A DNA stretch of 64,000 nucleotides from Gammaproteobacteria bacterium. GTDB lineage: Bacteria > Pseudomonadota > Gammaproteobacteria > Pseudomonadales > Azotimanducaceae. The notes beneath the pieces are model-generated. The model was not told the origin of the DNA. It saw only the letters and a list, made by a program, of their open reading frames with translations, and searched no databases. Numbering within the stretch: the stretch's first letter is position 1; each line of letters opens with the position of its first letter. The position numbers were made by a program, and so were the translations under genes. The stretch is taken from positions 25,020-89,019 of the forward strand of contig VXUA01000066.1 of the NCBI GenBank assembly GCA_009837185.1, in the 5' to 3' direction. Of the stretch, positions 27,564-36,043 are shown piece by piece.

Positions 27564-28775
27564 ATGCGTATCGCATACATCGCAGTAATTCTTTTCTTGG
27601 TTACACTCGGTTCGGTCGTGTTCAATTTCACAACACCGTTCCATTTTGATGCCATCGGGTCAAACTGGGAATTGATTGATATCACCGTCTATATCACTTT
27701 CATCGTTTGCGGCGTCGCATTCGTAGCACTAGGTCTCCTCATGGCTTGGTGGGTGTACAAATTCCAATACCAAGAAGGTAAGTTCGCCGAGTACGAACCA
27801 GAGAACGCCAAACTTGAGAGTCAGCTGACCATCATTACGACAATAGGTGTAGTTGTGATGCTCGCACCGGGCTTGGTAGCATGGAATGACTACATCAATC
27901 CTCCGAGTGATGCCTACGAACTAGAGGTCTACAGTAAGCAATGGAATTGGATGTATCGCTTCCCCGGTGCGGACGGAATCTTCGGAGCGGCACACAACAA
28001 GTATGTCGATTTAGACAACCCTTTTGGAATGAAACCCGGTGACCCCTATGGGGAAGATGACATTCTGATTACGGACAAAACGGTAAAAATCCCTGTCGAC
28101 AGGCCAGTGAAAGTACTTTTGCGCTCCCAAGATGTGCTACACGATTTTTGGGTACCGGCAATTCGAGCAAAAATGGACGCGGTACCGGGTATGGTCACCT
28201 ACTTTTGGTTTGAACCGATTGTAGAGAGAGTGTATGAAGTCCTGTGCGCGGAACTGTGTGGTCGAAACCACTTCAATATGCGCGGTGAAATGCATGTCGT
28301 TTCTATGAATGAATACAGCACGTGGCTAAATGATCAGGTGACTTGGGCGGGAATGCAAGCAGGTGCAGTCCCGCTTTCACCGGAAGCGGCATTGGGCCGA
28401 GACATAGCGAATGACGCAGGTTGTTTTGCGTGCCATTCGACTGATGGAACACAACGGGATACCGGTCCTACATGGCTTGATATATGGGATGGTACGGTAG
28501 AACTAGATGATGGTACCACTCGCGTTCGGGATGAAGCTTACATTGTAAAGTCTATTCTCGATCCTCATGCCGAGATCGTGTTAGGCTATACCACAACCAT
28601 GACAACCTCTGAACTCACAGACGAAGAGTTGCAATCCATATTGGATTACATGAAGGGTTTGAAGAGTGCACCAGCTAAACAAGAAACAACTGATGAAAAC
28701 GAATCGGAGAACGCCGAACCCTCTTCTGAGGTAGATTCAACGACAATCCCTGGTGAAGACCCCTCGACAAATTAG
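27564..28775 (+). CDS. coxB: cytochrome c oxidase subunit II with fused cytochrome c domain
   Basis: Electron-entry subunit of a caa3-type haem-copper oxidase. An N-terminal hydrophobic segment and second TM helix (to about residue 115) are followed by the periplasmic CuA cupredoxin domain. Its ligands are Cys228, Cys232, His236 and Met239 in CAELCGRNHFNM, with the first His in VLHDFWVP. A C-terminal cytochrome c domain has CFACH at 287-291 and a likely Met ligand in TTTMTT. The last 35 residues are an acidic, low-complexity tail (ENESENAEPSSEVD). The fused haem c fits direct electron transfer from soluble cytochromes. It is the first gene of a II-I-III-IV operon. Confidence 0.95.
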   Translation: MRIAYIAVILFLVTLGSVVFNFTTPFHFDAIGSNWELIDITVYITFIVCGVAFVALGLLMAWWVYKFQYQEGKFAEYEPENAKLESQLTIITTIGVVVMLAPGLVAWNDYINPPSDAYELEVYSKQWNWMYRFPGADGIFGAAHNKYVDLDNPFGMKPGDPYGEDDILITDKTVKIPVDRPVKVLLRSQDVLHDFWVPAIRAKMDAVPGMVTYFWFEPIVERVYEVLCAELCGRNHFNMRGEMHVVSMNEYSTWLNDQVTWAGMQAGAVPLSPEAALGRDIANDAGCFACHSTDGTQRDTGPTWLDIWDGTVELDDGTTRVRDEAYIVKSILDPHAEIVLGYTTTMTTSELTDEELQSILDYMKGLKSAPAKQETTDENESENAEPSSEVDSTTIPGEDPSTN

Positions 28776-28813
28776 TCCTTGATGAGTAAGTAGAGCAGAG
28801 AAGAAAAAACTAG

Positions 28814-30553
28814 ATGGCGACAGTAGAAGTACCCTATCAGGAAACAGTTCCCCTTCACCACCCAAAGACGTGGATCGGGAAGTACATTTTCAGTCAAGAC
28901 CACAAGATCATCGCCGTGCAGTATGGCATTACAGCAATGGCGGTGGGTTTAGTTGCGTTAATCCTGTCGGAGTTCATGCGACTTCAGATTGCATTTCCCG
29001 AGGCTGGGTTTATGGCCTTCTTTACTGCGGACCACTACTATCAAGCGATCACTATGCATGGGATGATCATGGTGATTTATCTCTTGACGGCCTTTCTGCT
29101 CGGCGCATTTGGCAACTTTTGTGTACCCCTAATGTGTGGTGCGCGCGACATGGTATTTCCTTTTGTGAACATGTTGAGTTATTGGGTGTACCTGCTATCG
29201 GTGATCATTTTGATGATCAGTTATTTCGTACCAGGAGGACCCACCGGTGCAGGTTGGACGCTCTATCCGCCGCAGACCATAACTCAGGGTACACCGGGTG
29301 TTGATTGGGGTATCGCAACAATGTTGATCTCGCTTGCCGTGTTCATTGTTGCGTTTACTATGGGAGGCCTCAACTATATCACCACGATTCTGCAAGCTCG
29401 AACACGCGGACTAACCTTGATGCGCATGCCGCTCACCGTGTGGGGTATTTTTATTGCGACCTTCCTCGGTTTAATTGCGTTTCCTGCGCTCTTCGTCAGT
29501 GCAGTGATGATGCTGTTAGACAAGTTTCTGAAAACAAGCTTTTTTATGCCTGCTATCGTGTCGTTGGGAAGTAAGTTAGAGTATTCTGGTGGCCAACCAC
29601 TGTTATTTCAGCACTTGTTTTGGTTTTTTGGGCACCCCGAAGTCTACATCGTAGCATTACCAGCCTTTGGAGTGATCTCCGATCTAATATCCGTCCATGC
29701 CCGAAAAAATATTTTTGGATACCGCATGATGGTGTGGGCTATCGTTGCGATTGGAGCACTGTCGCTCATCGTATGGGCGCATCATATGTACGTTGCCGGC
29801 ATGCACCCGTCGTTTGGATTTTTCTTCGCGACGACTACCTTGATTATTGCCGTACCGACAGCACTAAAAGTGTACAACTGGATTTTGACCCTGTGGCGCG
29901 CGAATATTCGGATCACCGTTCCAATGTTGTTCGCGCTCGCGTTCGTGTTGACTTTCATCGTAGGAGGGATCACGGGACTGTTCTTAGGTAACGTGATCAT
30001 CGACATCCCTCTGTCGGACACGTACTTTGTGGTAGCACACTTCCACATGGTCATGGGAGTGTCGCCCATTCTTGCTATTTTTGGTGGAATTTACCACTGG
30101 TATCCTAAGCTCACCGGGCGCATGCTCAACGACACCATCGGACGGATTCATTTTTACTTTACGTTCATTGGAACGTATGCGATTTACTTTCCAATGCACT
30201 ATTTAGGGTTTATTGGAGTTCCCCGCCGCTATTACGAAACTGGAATTTCAGAGTTTTATCCTGTTGCAGCCCACAATCTAAACAAATTCATTACGATTGC
30301 AGCTTTGATCGTGGGAGTGTCACAGATCTTGTTCATTTTCAACCTCGTGCATAGTTATTTCAAAGGTAAGAAAGCACCTGCAAACCCGTGGGGCGCGAAT
30401 AGTCTGGAGTGGTGTACTCCAGAAACTCCACCGCGGCACGGCAATTGGGAAGATCGTTTACCGACGGTGCATCGCTGGGCGTATGACTTTGGCGTTCCCG
30501 GGGAAGAGAAGGATCATATCCCGCAAACAGTTCCTCGTAGAAAAGCAAGTTAA
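28814..30553 (+). CDS. coxA: cytochrome c oxidase subunit I
   Basis: Catalytic subunit with haem a, haem a3 and CuB; about 12 TM helices in 579 residues. Present are the haem a His (ITMHGMIMV), the CuB/cross-linked Tyr motif FGHPEVYIVALP, the His-His CuB ligands (WAHHMYVAGM), the D-channel Asp in CGARDMVFP, the K-channel Lys in TALKVYNW, and the haem ligands His409 and His411 in VVAHFH. This is an A-type oxidase. One oddity: the Mg-site His usually in LHDTY is Ser401 (PLSDTYFVV), while the neighbouring Asp402 is kept. It follows coxB by 38 bp. Confidence 0.97.
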   Translation: MATVEVPYQETVPLHHPKTWIGKYIFSQDHKIIAVQYGITAMAVGLVALILSEFMRLQIAFPEAGFMAFFTADHYYQAITMHGMIMVIYLLTAFLLGAFGNFCVPLMCGARDMVFPFVNMLSYWVYLLSVIILMISYFVPGGPTGAGWTLYPPQTITQGTPGVDWGIATMLISLAVFIVAFTMGGLNYITTILQARTRGLTLMRMPLTVWGIFIATFLGLIAFPALFVSAVMMLLDKFLKTSFFMPAIVSLGSKLEYSGGQPLLFQHLFWFFGHPEVYIVALPAFGVISDLISVHARKNIFGYRMMVWAIVAIGALSLIVWAHHMYVAGMHPSFGFFFATTTLIIAVPTALKVYNWILTLWRANIRITVPMLFALAFVLTFIVGGITGLFLGNVIIDIPLSDTYFVVAHFHMVMGVSPILAIFGGIYHWYPKLTGRMLNDTIGRIHFYFTFIGTYAIYFPMHYLGFIGVPRRYYETGISEFYPVAAHNLNKFITIAALIVGVSQILFIFNLVHSYFKGKKAPANPWGANSLEWCTPETPPRHGNWEDRLPTVHRWAYDFGVPGEEKDHIPQTVPRRKAS

Positions 30554-30594
30554 GTAAACGCAACGCCAATAGCTAAGGACTGCAATTACACCGC

Positions 30595-31284
30595 ATGACT
30601 GATACCACGTTATCAACTCAGGAAAGCATCTTTACCAGTACGGCCAGGGATTGGTCGTCCGACATGACCACCTTCAAGGGCGTGCCTTGGGGCAAGGCGA
30701 TGATGTGGATCTTTCTACTATCCGATACTTTCATATTTACCTGCTTCTTAGTGGGTTATATGGTTATGCGAATGACCGTGACAGAAGCGTGGCCTGTAGC
30801 CAGCGAAGTGTTCGCGCTGACGGTTTGGGGTGTTTCGGTACCACTCTTGCTCATTGCCATCATGACATTTATTCTGATTACTTCCAGTGGAACGATGGCG
30901 ATGGCAGTAAACATGGGCTACCAACGCCGTAAGTGGGCCGTATTTTGGCTTATGCTTGCTACAGCCTTGCTCGGTGCGTCTTTCGTTGGTATGCAGTGCT
31001 ATGAGTGGTCGAAATTAATAATTGATGAAGGCATTCGACCCTGGGGCTACGCACCAGATCACGACTTAGGAGCTCCACAATTTGGTTCGATCTTCTTCAT
31101 GGTGACTGGCTTTCATGGCTTGCACGTCTCCGTTGGCGTGATTTACCTGATTACGGTTGCTATCCGAGTGGTACGAGGCAAGTACGATCATACTAATTTT
31201 GAGATTGTCGAAATCACTGGTTTGTATTGGCACTTTGTGGACCTCGTTTGGGTGTTCATTTTTGCATTTTTCTATTTGTGGTAG
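30595..31284 (+). CDS. coxC: cytochrome c oxidase subunit III
   Basis: Membrane subunit that stabilises subunit I and its proton uptake path. The 229-residue protein has about five to six TM helices, with the conserved GKAMMWIFLLSDTFIF near the N-terminus, the GMQCYEW segment, FMVTGFHGLHVSVGVIYL and the terminal ITGLYWHFVDLVWVFIFAFF. This is the short subunit III type, with fewer helices than the mitochondrial form. It is co-transcribed with coxB and coxA (41-bp spacer). Confidence 0.95.
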   Translation: MTDTTLSTQESIFTSTARDWSSDMTTFKGVPWGKAMMWIFLLSDTFIFTCFLVGYMVMRMTVTEAWPVASEVFALTVWGVSVPLLLIAIMTFILITSSGTMAMAVNMGYQRRKWAVFWLMLATALLGASFVGMQCYEWSKLIIDEGIRPWGYAPDHDLGAPQFGSIFFMVTGFHGLHVSVGVIYLITVAIRVVRGKYDHTNFEIVEITGLYWHFVDLVWVFIFAFFYLW

Positions 31285-31304
31285 AGAACGGAGTTTAAAG
31301 CTAC

Positions 31305-31682
31305 ATGGCTACTGAAGGACAACAGCACCCAATCAAAATTTACTTTTTGATTTGGTTGTTATTGTTTGTGCTAAGTTTTTTCTCCTACTTAGTAGATTTT
31401 TACCATCTCGAAGGAAATCTTAGATGGTTTTTGATCGTAGTCTTCATGCTGTTAAAAGCAGGCTTTATCGTTGCGATTTTTATGCATATGAAGTGGGAAC
31501 GCTTTGCGTTAATCTTTGGAATTCTGACTCCGCCATTAGCTTTGGTAGTTTTGATGTTCTTAATGGCAATAGAGTCGGATTACGCGTGGTCGACAAGGGT
31601 TGTTTACATGGGCGAAGATCCGGCACCAAAACCTGAAAGTCCCTCCCACTATAAAAAATCTGAGGAAGAAAAAGGCCACTAG
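31305..31682 (+). CDS. cytochrome c oxidase subunit IV (prokaryotic type)
   Basis: A 125-residue protein with three hydrophobic helices. It carries the motif LLKAGFIVAIFMHMKWE that characterises the prokaryotic COX4/CyoD-like family, and a hydrophilic C-terminal tail (KPESPSHYKKSEEEKGH). It is the last gene of the oxidase operon, 20 bp after subunit III. No assembly factors (ctaB, ctaG, Surf1, Sco) follow, so these must be encoded elsewhere. Confidence 0.88.
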   Translation: MATEGQQHPIKIYFLIWLLLFVLSFFSYLVDFYHLEGNLRWFLIVVFMLLKAGFIVAIFMHMKWERFALIFGILTPPLALVVLMFLMAIESDYAWSTRVVYMGEDPAPKPESPSHYKKSEEEKGH

Positions 31683-31718
31683 CACTAGATACGCTACCAC
31701 ATAGCAGTTGTGCAGGAG

Positions 31719-31973
31719 CTAAATTTTGGACTCTGTACGGTCCGCGACACAAAGTGTTTCTAGTTCATAGATACGTCCACCAAGCTCACAGATAGAACAG
31801 TTTTCAACTCGTGGACCGCATTTCATTGAGTCTTGGCTTAAATCAGAAACGTGAGTACCAGGCACTACTAAACTTGCAGCATCATTGGTTCTGGGTTGCT
31901 CTTTCAACCAGAACGGGAGGTAGTTTGCCGATACTATTGCGACTCCCTGATCCGGAGACGCATCGTTAAAGGA
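31719..31973 (-). pseudogene. unrecognised open frame with three Cys, possible gene remnant
   Basis: In the 308-bp gap after the oxidase operon a minus-strand frame is open for 85 codons (stop at 31719-31721, upstream stop at 31974-31976). The only standard start is a TTG at 31905-31907, which would give 62 residues. The C-terminal part (MKCGPRVENCSICELGGRIY) has a CxxxxxxCxxC pattern and looks protein-like, as does the upstream part DQGVAIVSANYLPFWL, which lacks a start codon. I suspect the 3' remnant of a larger gene, or a non-coding frame that happens to be open. No family is recognised. Confidence 0.3.
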
Positions 31974-31990
31974 TTAGGGTGAGTGTCTAA

Positions 31991-32761
31991 TTATTCGTCG
32001 CGTTCACTAAACTGATCGGGACTCTGTGTGGGGTGTTGGAGTAAATAAATAGAACCAACCGATTCTGCACTAAGACACATCATTCGTTGTTCTTCGTCTG
32101 AAGCTATTTCGTGCATGGTGATCGGTACGACGTTGAAACCTTTTTGTACTAACTTCTCAGTAAAGTCTGAGCCGTAGATTCGTACAAAGTCTGCCGGGGC
32201 TTCCTCGTCTCCACCGGCGTGAAATTCGCGTGTCGATACACCGCGACAGGGCACATTTACTATCGCCCATCCGTTGCTGGACAGGACCCGAGAGATCTCT
32301 ACTAAAGCTTTATCGTCGTCCTCCACCGCTTGCAATACATGACTGCAATAAACCACCTCAAACGATTCATCAGAAAAAGGTAGTTCTTGTATATCAAACT
32401 GAATCAGCACATCATCTCTGACGTAGTCTCCGCTTACATACTGTTGTGTTGCGAGATCTTGTAAATTGGGTACAACGCAAGGTTCAGGCGCAACATGCAG
32501 TAAGCGGCACCGCTTACGACGGAGAACGTCCTTTTTTTGGGCGAAGAACAAGTGCATAACACGGTCTCTCTCTCGCCCAGCACATTTTGGGCAAACCGAA
32601 TTAGGTCGTTTGTACTTGGACCGACCAGCTGGTTTGAATTTTCGAAACGTCTGTTCACAAATGGGACAGTAAACACTCTTTCCGGCATACAAGATGTGCG
32701 CATACTTCCTCTTAAAGTTCCGAACTCTACGTTCTAGTGCGAGAAGAAAACGAATTTTCAA
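31991..32761 (-). CDS. SAM-dependent methyltransferase with N-terminal zinc ribbon
   Basis: An N-terminal Zn-binding part has CPICEQTF and, 19 residues on, CPKCAGRERDR. It precedes a class I methyltransferase fold: an acidic strand end with FDIQELPFSDESFEVVYCSH (typical of Methyltransf_11) and a C-terminal His/Asp-rich region. The motif I position reads LLHVAPEP instead of the usual glycine-rich loop, as in a known subgroup. The frame extends upstream to 32863, but I use the TTG at 32761, which overlaps the stop of the YrbL gene (TTGA) and gives a 256-residue protein. The substrate is unknown. Pairing with the kinase-like gene suggests modification of an envelope sugar or lipid; that is inference. 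Confidence 0.75.
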   Translation of the reverse strand: MKIRFLLALERRVRNFKRKYAHILYAGKSVYCPICEQTFRKFKPAGRSKYKRPNSVCPKCAGRERDRVMHLFFAQKKDVLRRKRCRLLHVAPEPCVVPNLQDLATQQYVSGDYVRDDVLIQFDIQELPFSDESFEVVYCSHVLQAVEDDDKALVEISRVLSSNGWAIVNVPCRGVSTREFHAGGDEEAPADFVRIYGSDFTEKLVQKGFNVVPITMHEIASDEEQRMMCLSAESVGSIYLLQHPTQSPDQFSERDE

Positions 32762-33420
32762 CGTTTTACTCGCAAGCTTTCGACTCGATGGTTGAACTTG
32801 AAGATCTTGCGTTCGATTTTCCGGCGCGCAAAGAAACGAAACCAAGTTGATACTGGAATCCATTCACTATTGCCCAAACCATCGACGATCATGAGCCGGC
32901 AGTGTTGCATTGAGTCGCGGACCACGATGATGTTATGCGGTAATAAGTCGCGTGTGACGACTAACTCCTGACGTAACCACGCTTTAAAGTCTGCGATTCC
33001 GTTTTTAAGACTGTCATCAATACCGTGAGGTACCTCTTCCTCTAAATTTTTCGGGAACTTACCATCAAAATTTCGAAAAATCCGAGTTACGATTCCTAAA
33101 CCGAGGTCCGTCTCCACGCTTCCGAAAAACTCTGGGATGTGATGCCATAATACTTGCGTGTTGCGAGCGAGCAATTGTCTATATGCAGTTAATTCTTTCT
33201 GCTGATCATCCCAATGTTTCACGGGTCGTAACTTTTTTATTCCCTTTGTCAATTGACGACGAGTCTGAGGAGTACGGTCTTCTCGCAACACTTTAATACA
33301 CTTGTTCGAATCATCTGGGTGGACAAAGCACAATCTAGTACCGCCAATAGCAAACGGAGTGAGTTGACTCAAATTCACGATAGCATGTTTTTCAGCGACG
33401 CTTGAGTCGATGAATCCCAA
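32758..33420 (-). CDS. YrbL-family (PhoP regulatory network) kinase-like protein
   Basis: A 220-residue protein of the YrbL family, named for PhoP/PhoQ-controlled yrbL. The fold is related to protein kinases. A Gly-loop-like start (FAIGGTRLCFVHP) with the Lys of NKCIKVLRED, a catalytic-loop-like RDLLPHNIIV and a DFG-like IVDGLG are visible. The true substrate of YrbL proteins is not established. A basic C-terminal region (FFARRKIERKIFKFNHR) follows. The start is TTG, 53 bp after the reductase gene. It is coupled to the methyltransferase by a 4-bp overlap. Confidence 0.8.
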   Translation of the reverse strand: MGFIDSSVAEKHAIVNLSQLTPFAIGGTRLCFVHPDDSNKCIKVLREDRTPQTRRQLTKGIKKLRPVKHWDDQQKELTAYRQLLARNTQVLWHHIPEFFGSVETDLGLGIVTRIFRNFDGKFPKNLEEEVPHGIDDSLKNGIADFKAWLRQELVVTRDLLPHNIIVVRDSMQHCRLMIVDGLGNSEWIPVSTWFRFFARRKIERKIFKFNHRVESLRVKR

Positions 33421-33472
33421 GACGGTTAATAACCAATTTGATAGAGTCTACCAAGGCTTTCCTTGGACGGGA

Positions 33473-34510
33473 CTACGCTTCTTCGGGTGGGCTTGCAAGC
33501 CCTAGTCGTTGATGCATCAGCGGGCTGGTAGTGGTGTATTGCAAGAATGCTTTTTCTTCTGGAAACAGTCGTTTCTTGATCGCGAACGACACTAAGGCGG
33601 CTTCGTGGAAACCAGACAGAATGAGTTTTTTCTTACCGGGGTAGTTTGCAATGTCACCGACCGCATAAACTCCCGGAATGTTGGTTTCAAACTTTTCCGT
33701 ATCAGTCTCGATTTGATTCTTGGTAATCTCAAGTCCCCACTCAGCGATTGGTCCTAACTTTGGTGACAGTCCAAAAAAAACTAACAGATGATCGATTGGC
33801 AAAGACACAACATCTCGATCGGGTTTTGTAATGTGAACTTCCTTGAGTTTGCCATTGTCACTAACTACATTTGTTGCGTTACCCACAAAAAAGTCCATAG
33901 CTTTGTCGGCAACGAGGTCTCGCATACGCTGTACGGATGCCTCAGCTGCGCGAAATTTTTCGCTTCGGTGTATTAACGTTAGTGAAGATGCGACATCTAC
34001 TAACTCTAGAGCCCAATCGAGTGCCGAATCCCCTCCACCAAGGATGACGAGTCGCTTACCTGCGAATTGAGACTTATCGGTGATTCGATAATGAAGGAAA
34101 TCGGAACTGACTTCCTCTGCACCTTTAGCTCGAAGCGGCATGGCTTGAAAAGAGCCCACACCACCAGCGATCACAATTGACTTCGTTTGAAAAACTGTCC
34201 CCTTAGATGTCTCAACTCTAAAAGTTTGCGTGTCTGTCGATTGAATTTGAACTACTTGCTGGTCAAGGTGAAATTGAGCCTCAAACGGTTGTATTTGCTC
34301 GCGCAGTCGATTAACTAGTTCTTCTGCACTACATACAGGGATGGCGGGTATGTCATAAATAGGCTTATCCGGATATAGGGCGGTACATTGCCCACCAATT
34401 TCAGGTAACGCGTCAACGATGTGAGCTTTTATCCCCTGCAATCCCAATTCAAACACTTGAAAAAGACCACAGGGTCCAGCACCAACGACTAAGGACTCTG
34501 TATCAATCAT
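33473..34510 (-). CDS. ferredoxin/flavodoxin-NADP reductase, thioredoxin-reductase-like type
   Basis: A 345-residue FAD and NAD(P) flavoprotein of the TrxR-like (type 2) ferredoxin-NADP reductase group. The FAD motif is VVGAGPCGLFQVFELGLQG, the second nucleotide fold LVILGGGDSALDWALELV, and the C-terminal FAD motif VYAVGDIANYPGKKKL. The thioredoxin reductase CxxC is absent, which separates it from TrxB. The IGGQCTALYPDKPIYDIPAIP segment is typical of this group. It follows gatB by 48 bp and may be in one operon with gatCAB. Confidence 0.9.
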   Translation of the reverse strand: MIDTESLVVGAGPCGLFQVFELGLQGIKAHIVDALPEIGGQCTALYPDKPIYDIPAIPVCSAEELVNRLREQIQPFEAQFHLDQQVVQIQSTDTQTFRVETSKGTVFQTKSIVIAGGVGSFQAMPLRAKGAEEVSSDFLHYRITDKSQFAGKRLVILGGGDSALDWALELVDVASSLTLIHRSEKFRAAEASVQRMRDLVADKAMDFFVGNATNVVSDNGKLKEVHITKPDRDVVSLPIDHLLVFFGLSPKLGPIAEWGLEITKNQIETDTEKFETNIPGVYAVGDIANYPGKKKLILSGFHEAALVSFAIKKRLFPEEKAFLQYTTTSPLMHQRLGLASPPEEA

Positions 34511-34558
34511 AGGCTAATTTTTTCCTTAAAGTATTGTACGATTGGAGGCATACTCAAT

Positions 34559-36043
34559 TCAGTCGAGATTCTCTGAAGAATTGTGCTTGTCTTCCATTGT
34601 CACGAGTCTCTGCAAAGCTTGTCGTACCAATTGCGGATTAGCTTTACCGCGAGATAGTTTCATCACCTGTCCTATGAAATACTCATAAAGCTTTTCTTCG
34701 CCGTTAATTAACTTCGGAATGAGCTCTTCATTTTCTTCAACAACTCTTGCAGCCCAACGAGAGATCTGATCGCGATCAGAAATCTGAGTTATGTCGTGTG
34801 TCTTGATGATCTGGTCGAGATCCTGATTAGTGTCCCAGAATTTTCCTAATAACTCCTTACCCGTATTGAAACCTAGTGTTCCGTCTTTAACTCGTTCGAT
34901 GAGTTGAGACAGTTGTCTCGCAGAGATTGGAATGTCTTGTGCTCGAGACTGCTTTCTTTTACGTATCGCGGTCACTTTTCCTAGAATCCAGTTTGCCGTT
35001 GTTTGCGGGTCTTTACATAACTCGGTTGTAGCCTCGAATAGTTCTGCAAGAGGTTTTTCGAGCGTCAGTCGATACGCTTGGTCTGGTGTTAAATTAAAGT
35101 TTCTCAAAAATCTGTCTCTCACAGTTGCGGGTAATTCCGGCATGTTCGATCTGATTTCAGATATAGTCGTTTCAGAGATCGATATTGGAGGTAGGTCAGG
35201 ATCAGGTAAATATCGGTAATCTCTGTCTTGTTCTTTTGGCCGCATCGATCTCGTAGATCCAGAAACTGGGTCATACGATCTTGTTTCACGTCGCACTGAT
35301 GCACCAGTGGACAATACTGCGACTTGTCGATCGAATTCATACCGCAATGCGTTTTTCAAGAATTTGAATGAATTGAGATTCTTCAGTTCACAAGCTGTTC
35401 CAAGGTTCTTGTTTCCCTTTGGGCGCAAGGATACGTTTGCGTCGCACCGTACCGCTCCTTCATAAAGGTTTCCAGAACCCAAGTCCAACCATATTACGAG
35501 AGCGTGAAGCTGCCGTAGAAACATTGCTGCCTCCAACGGAGTATGCAGGTCGGGTTCGGTAACGATTTCTAATAAAGGCGTACCCGCACGATTGAAATCA
35601 AGGGCAGTTGAGTCAGGTAGCCAGTCGTGTATCGACTTCCCCGCATCCTCTTCGAGATGGGCTCGACGGATTCTAACCGTTTTGGTTTGACCGTCTTCAA
35701 ACCACAAGTTGAACACACCAGCACCAACGATCGGTTGGGAGTACTGACTGATTTGATAACCTTTAGGAAGGTCAGGATAAAAATAGTGTTTACGCTCGAA
35801 TGAACAGACGCGCGCAATCGAACCATCAATTGCCGCCCCAAATCTGATGGCGTGCGTTAACGCTGCTAGATTTAAGACTGGTAACGTTCCTGGGTAAGCT
35901 AAGTCAACAAGATTAGCATTCTGATTAGGAGCTGCCGTTACGTCTCCATTTCGTGCTTGCGAAAACAACTTTGTTCGCGTATTAAGTTGTACGTGGACTT
36001 CAAGACCGATTACGGCTTCCCATTTGGAGTCCACTTCAATCAT
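34559..36043 (-). CDS. gatB: aspartyl/glutamyl-tRNA(Asn/Gln) amidotransferase subunit B
   Basis: Binds and phosphorylates the mischarged Glu-tRNA(Gln) or Asp-tRNA(Asn) for transamidation. It shows the conserved AVIGLEVHVQLNT start, the ERKHYFYPDLPKGYQISQY motif, the zinc/active-site region CDANVSLRPKG and a C-terminal YqeY-like tail (VMKLSRGKANPQLVRQAL). A frame upstream to GTG 36067 exists. I use the ATG at 36043 because it overlaps the gatA stop as ATGA and gives [17 protein letters not shown] (494 residues). Confidence 0.96.
   Translation of the reverse strand: MIEVDSKWEAVIGLEVHVQLNTRTKLFSQARNGDVTAAPNQNANLVDLAYPGTLPVLNLAALTHAIRFGAAIDGSIARVCSFERKHYFYPDLPKGYQISQYSQPIVGAGVFNLWFEDGQTKTVRIRRAHLEEDAGKSIHDWLPDSTALDFNRAGTPLLEIVTEPDLHTPLEAAMFLRQLHALVIWLDLGSGNLYEGAVRCDANVSLRPKGNKNLGTACELKNLNSFKFLKNALRYEFDRQVAVLSTGASVRRETRSYDPVSGSTRSMRPKEQDRDYRYLPDPDLPPISISETTISEIRSNMPELPATVRDRFLRNFNLTPDQAYRLTLEKPLAELFEATTELCKDPQTTANWILGKVTAIRKRKQSRAQDIPISARQLSQLIERVKDGTLGFNTGKELLGKFWDTNQDLDQIIKTHDITQISDRDQISRWAARVVEENEELIPKLINGEEKLYEYFIGQVMKLSRGKANPQLVRQALQRLVTMEDKHNSSENLD

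Noticed and set aside
29305..29991. Open frames in +1 phase inside coxA
   Set aside because: They are alternative-phase readings of the oxidase gene with no start signal and unnatural composition.
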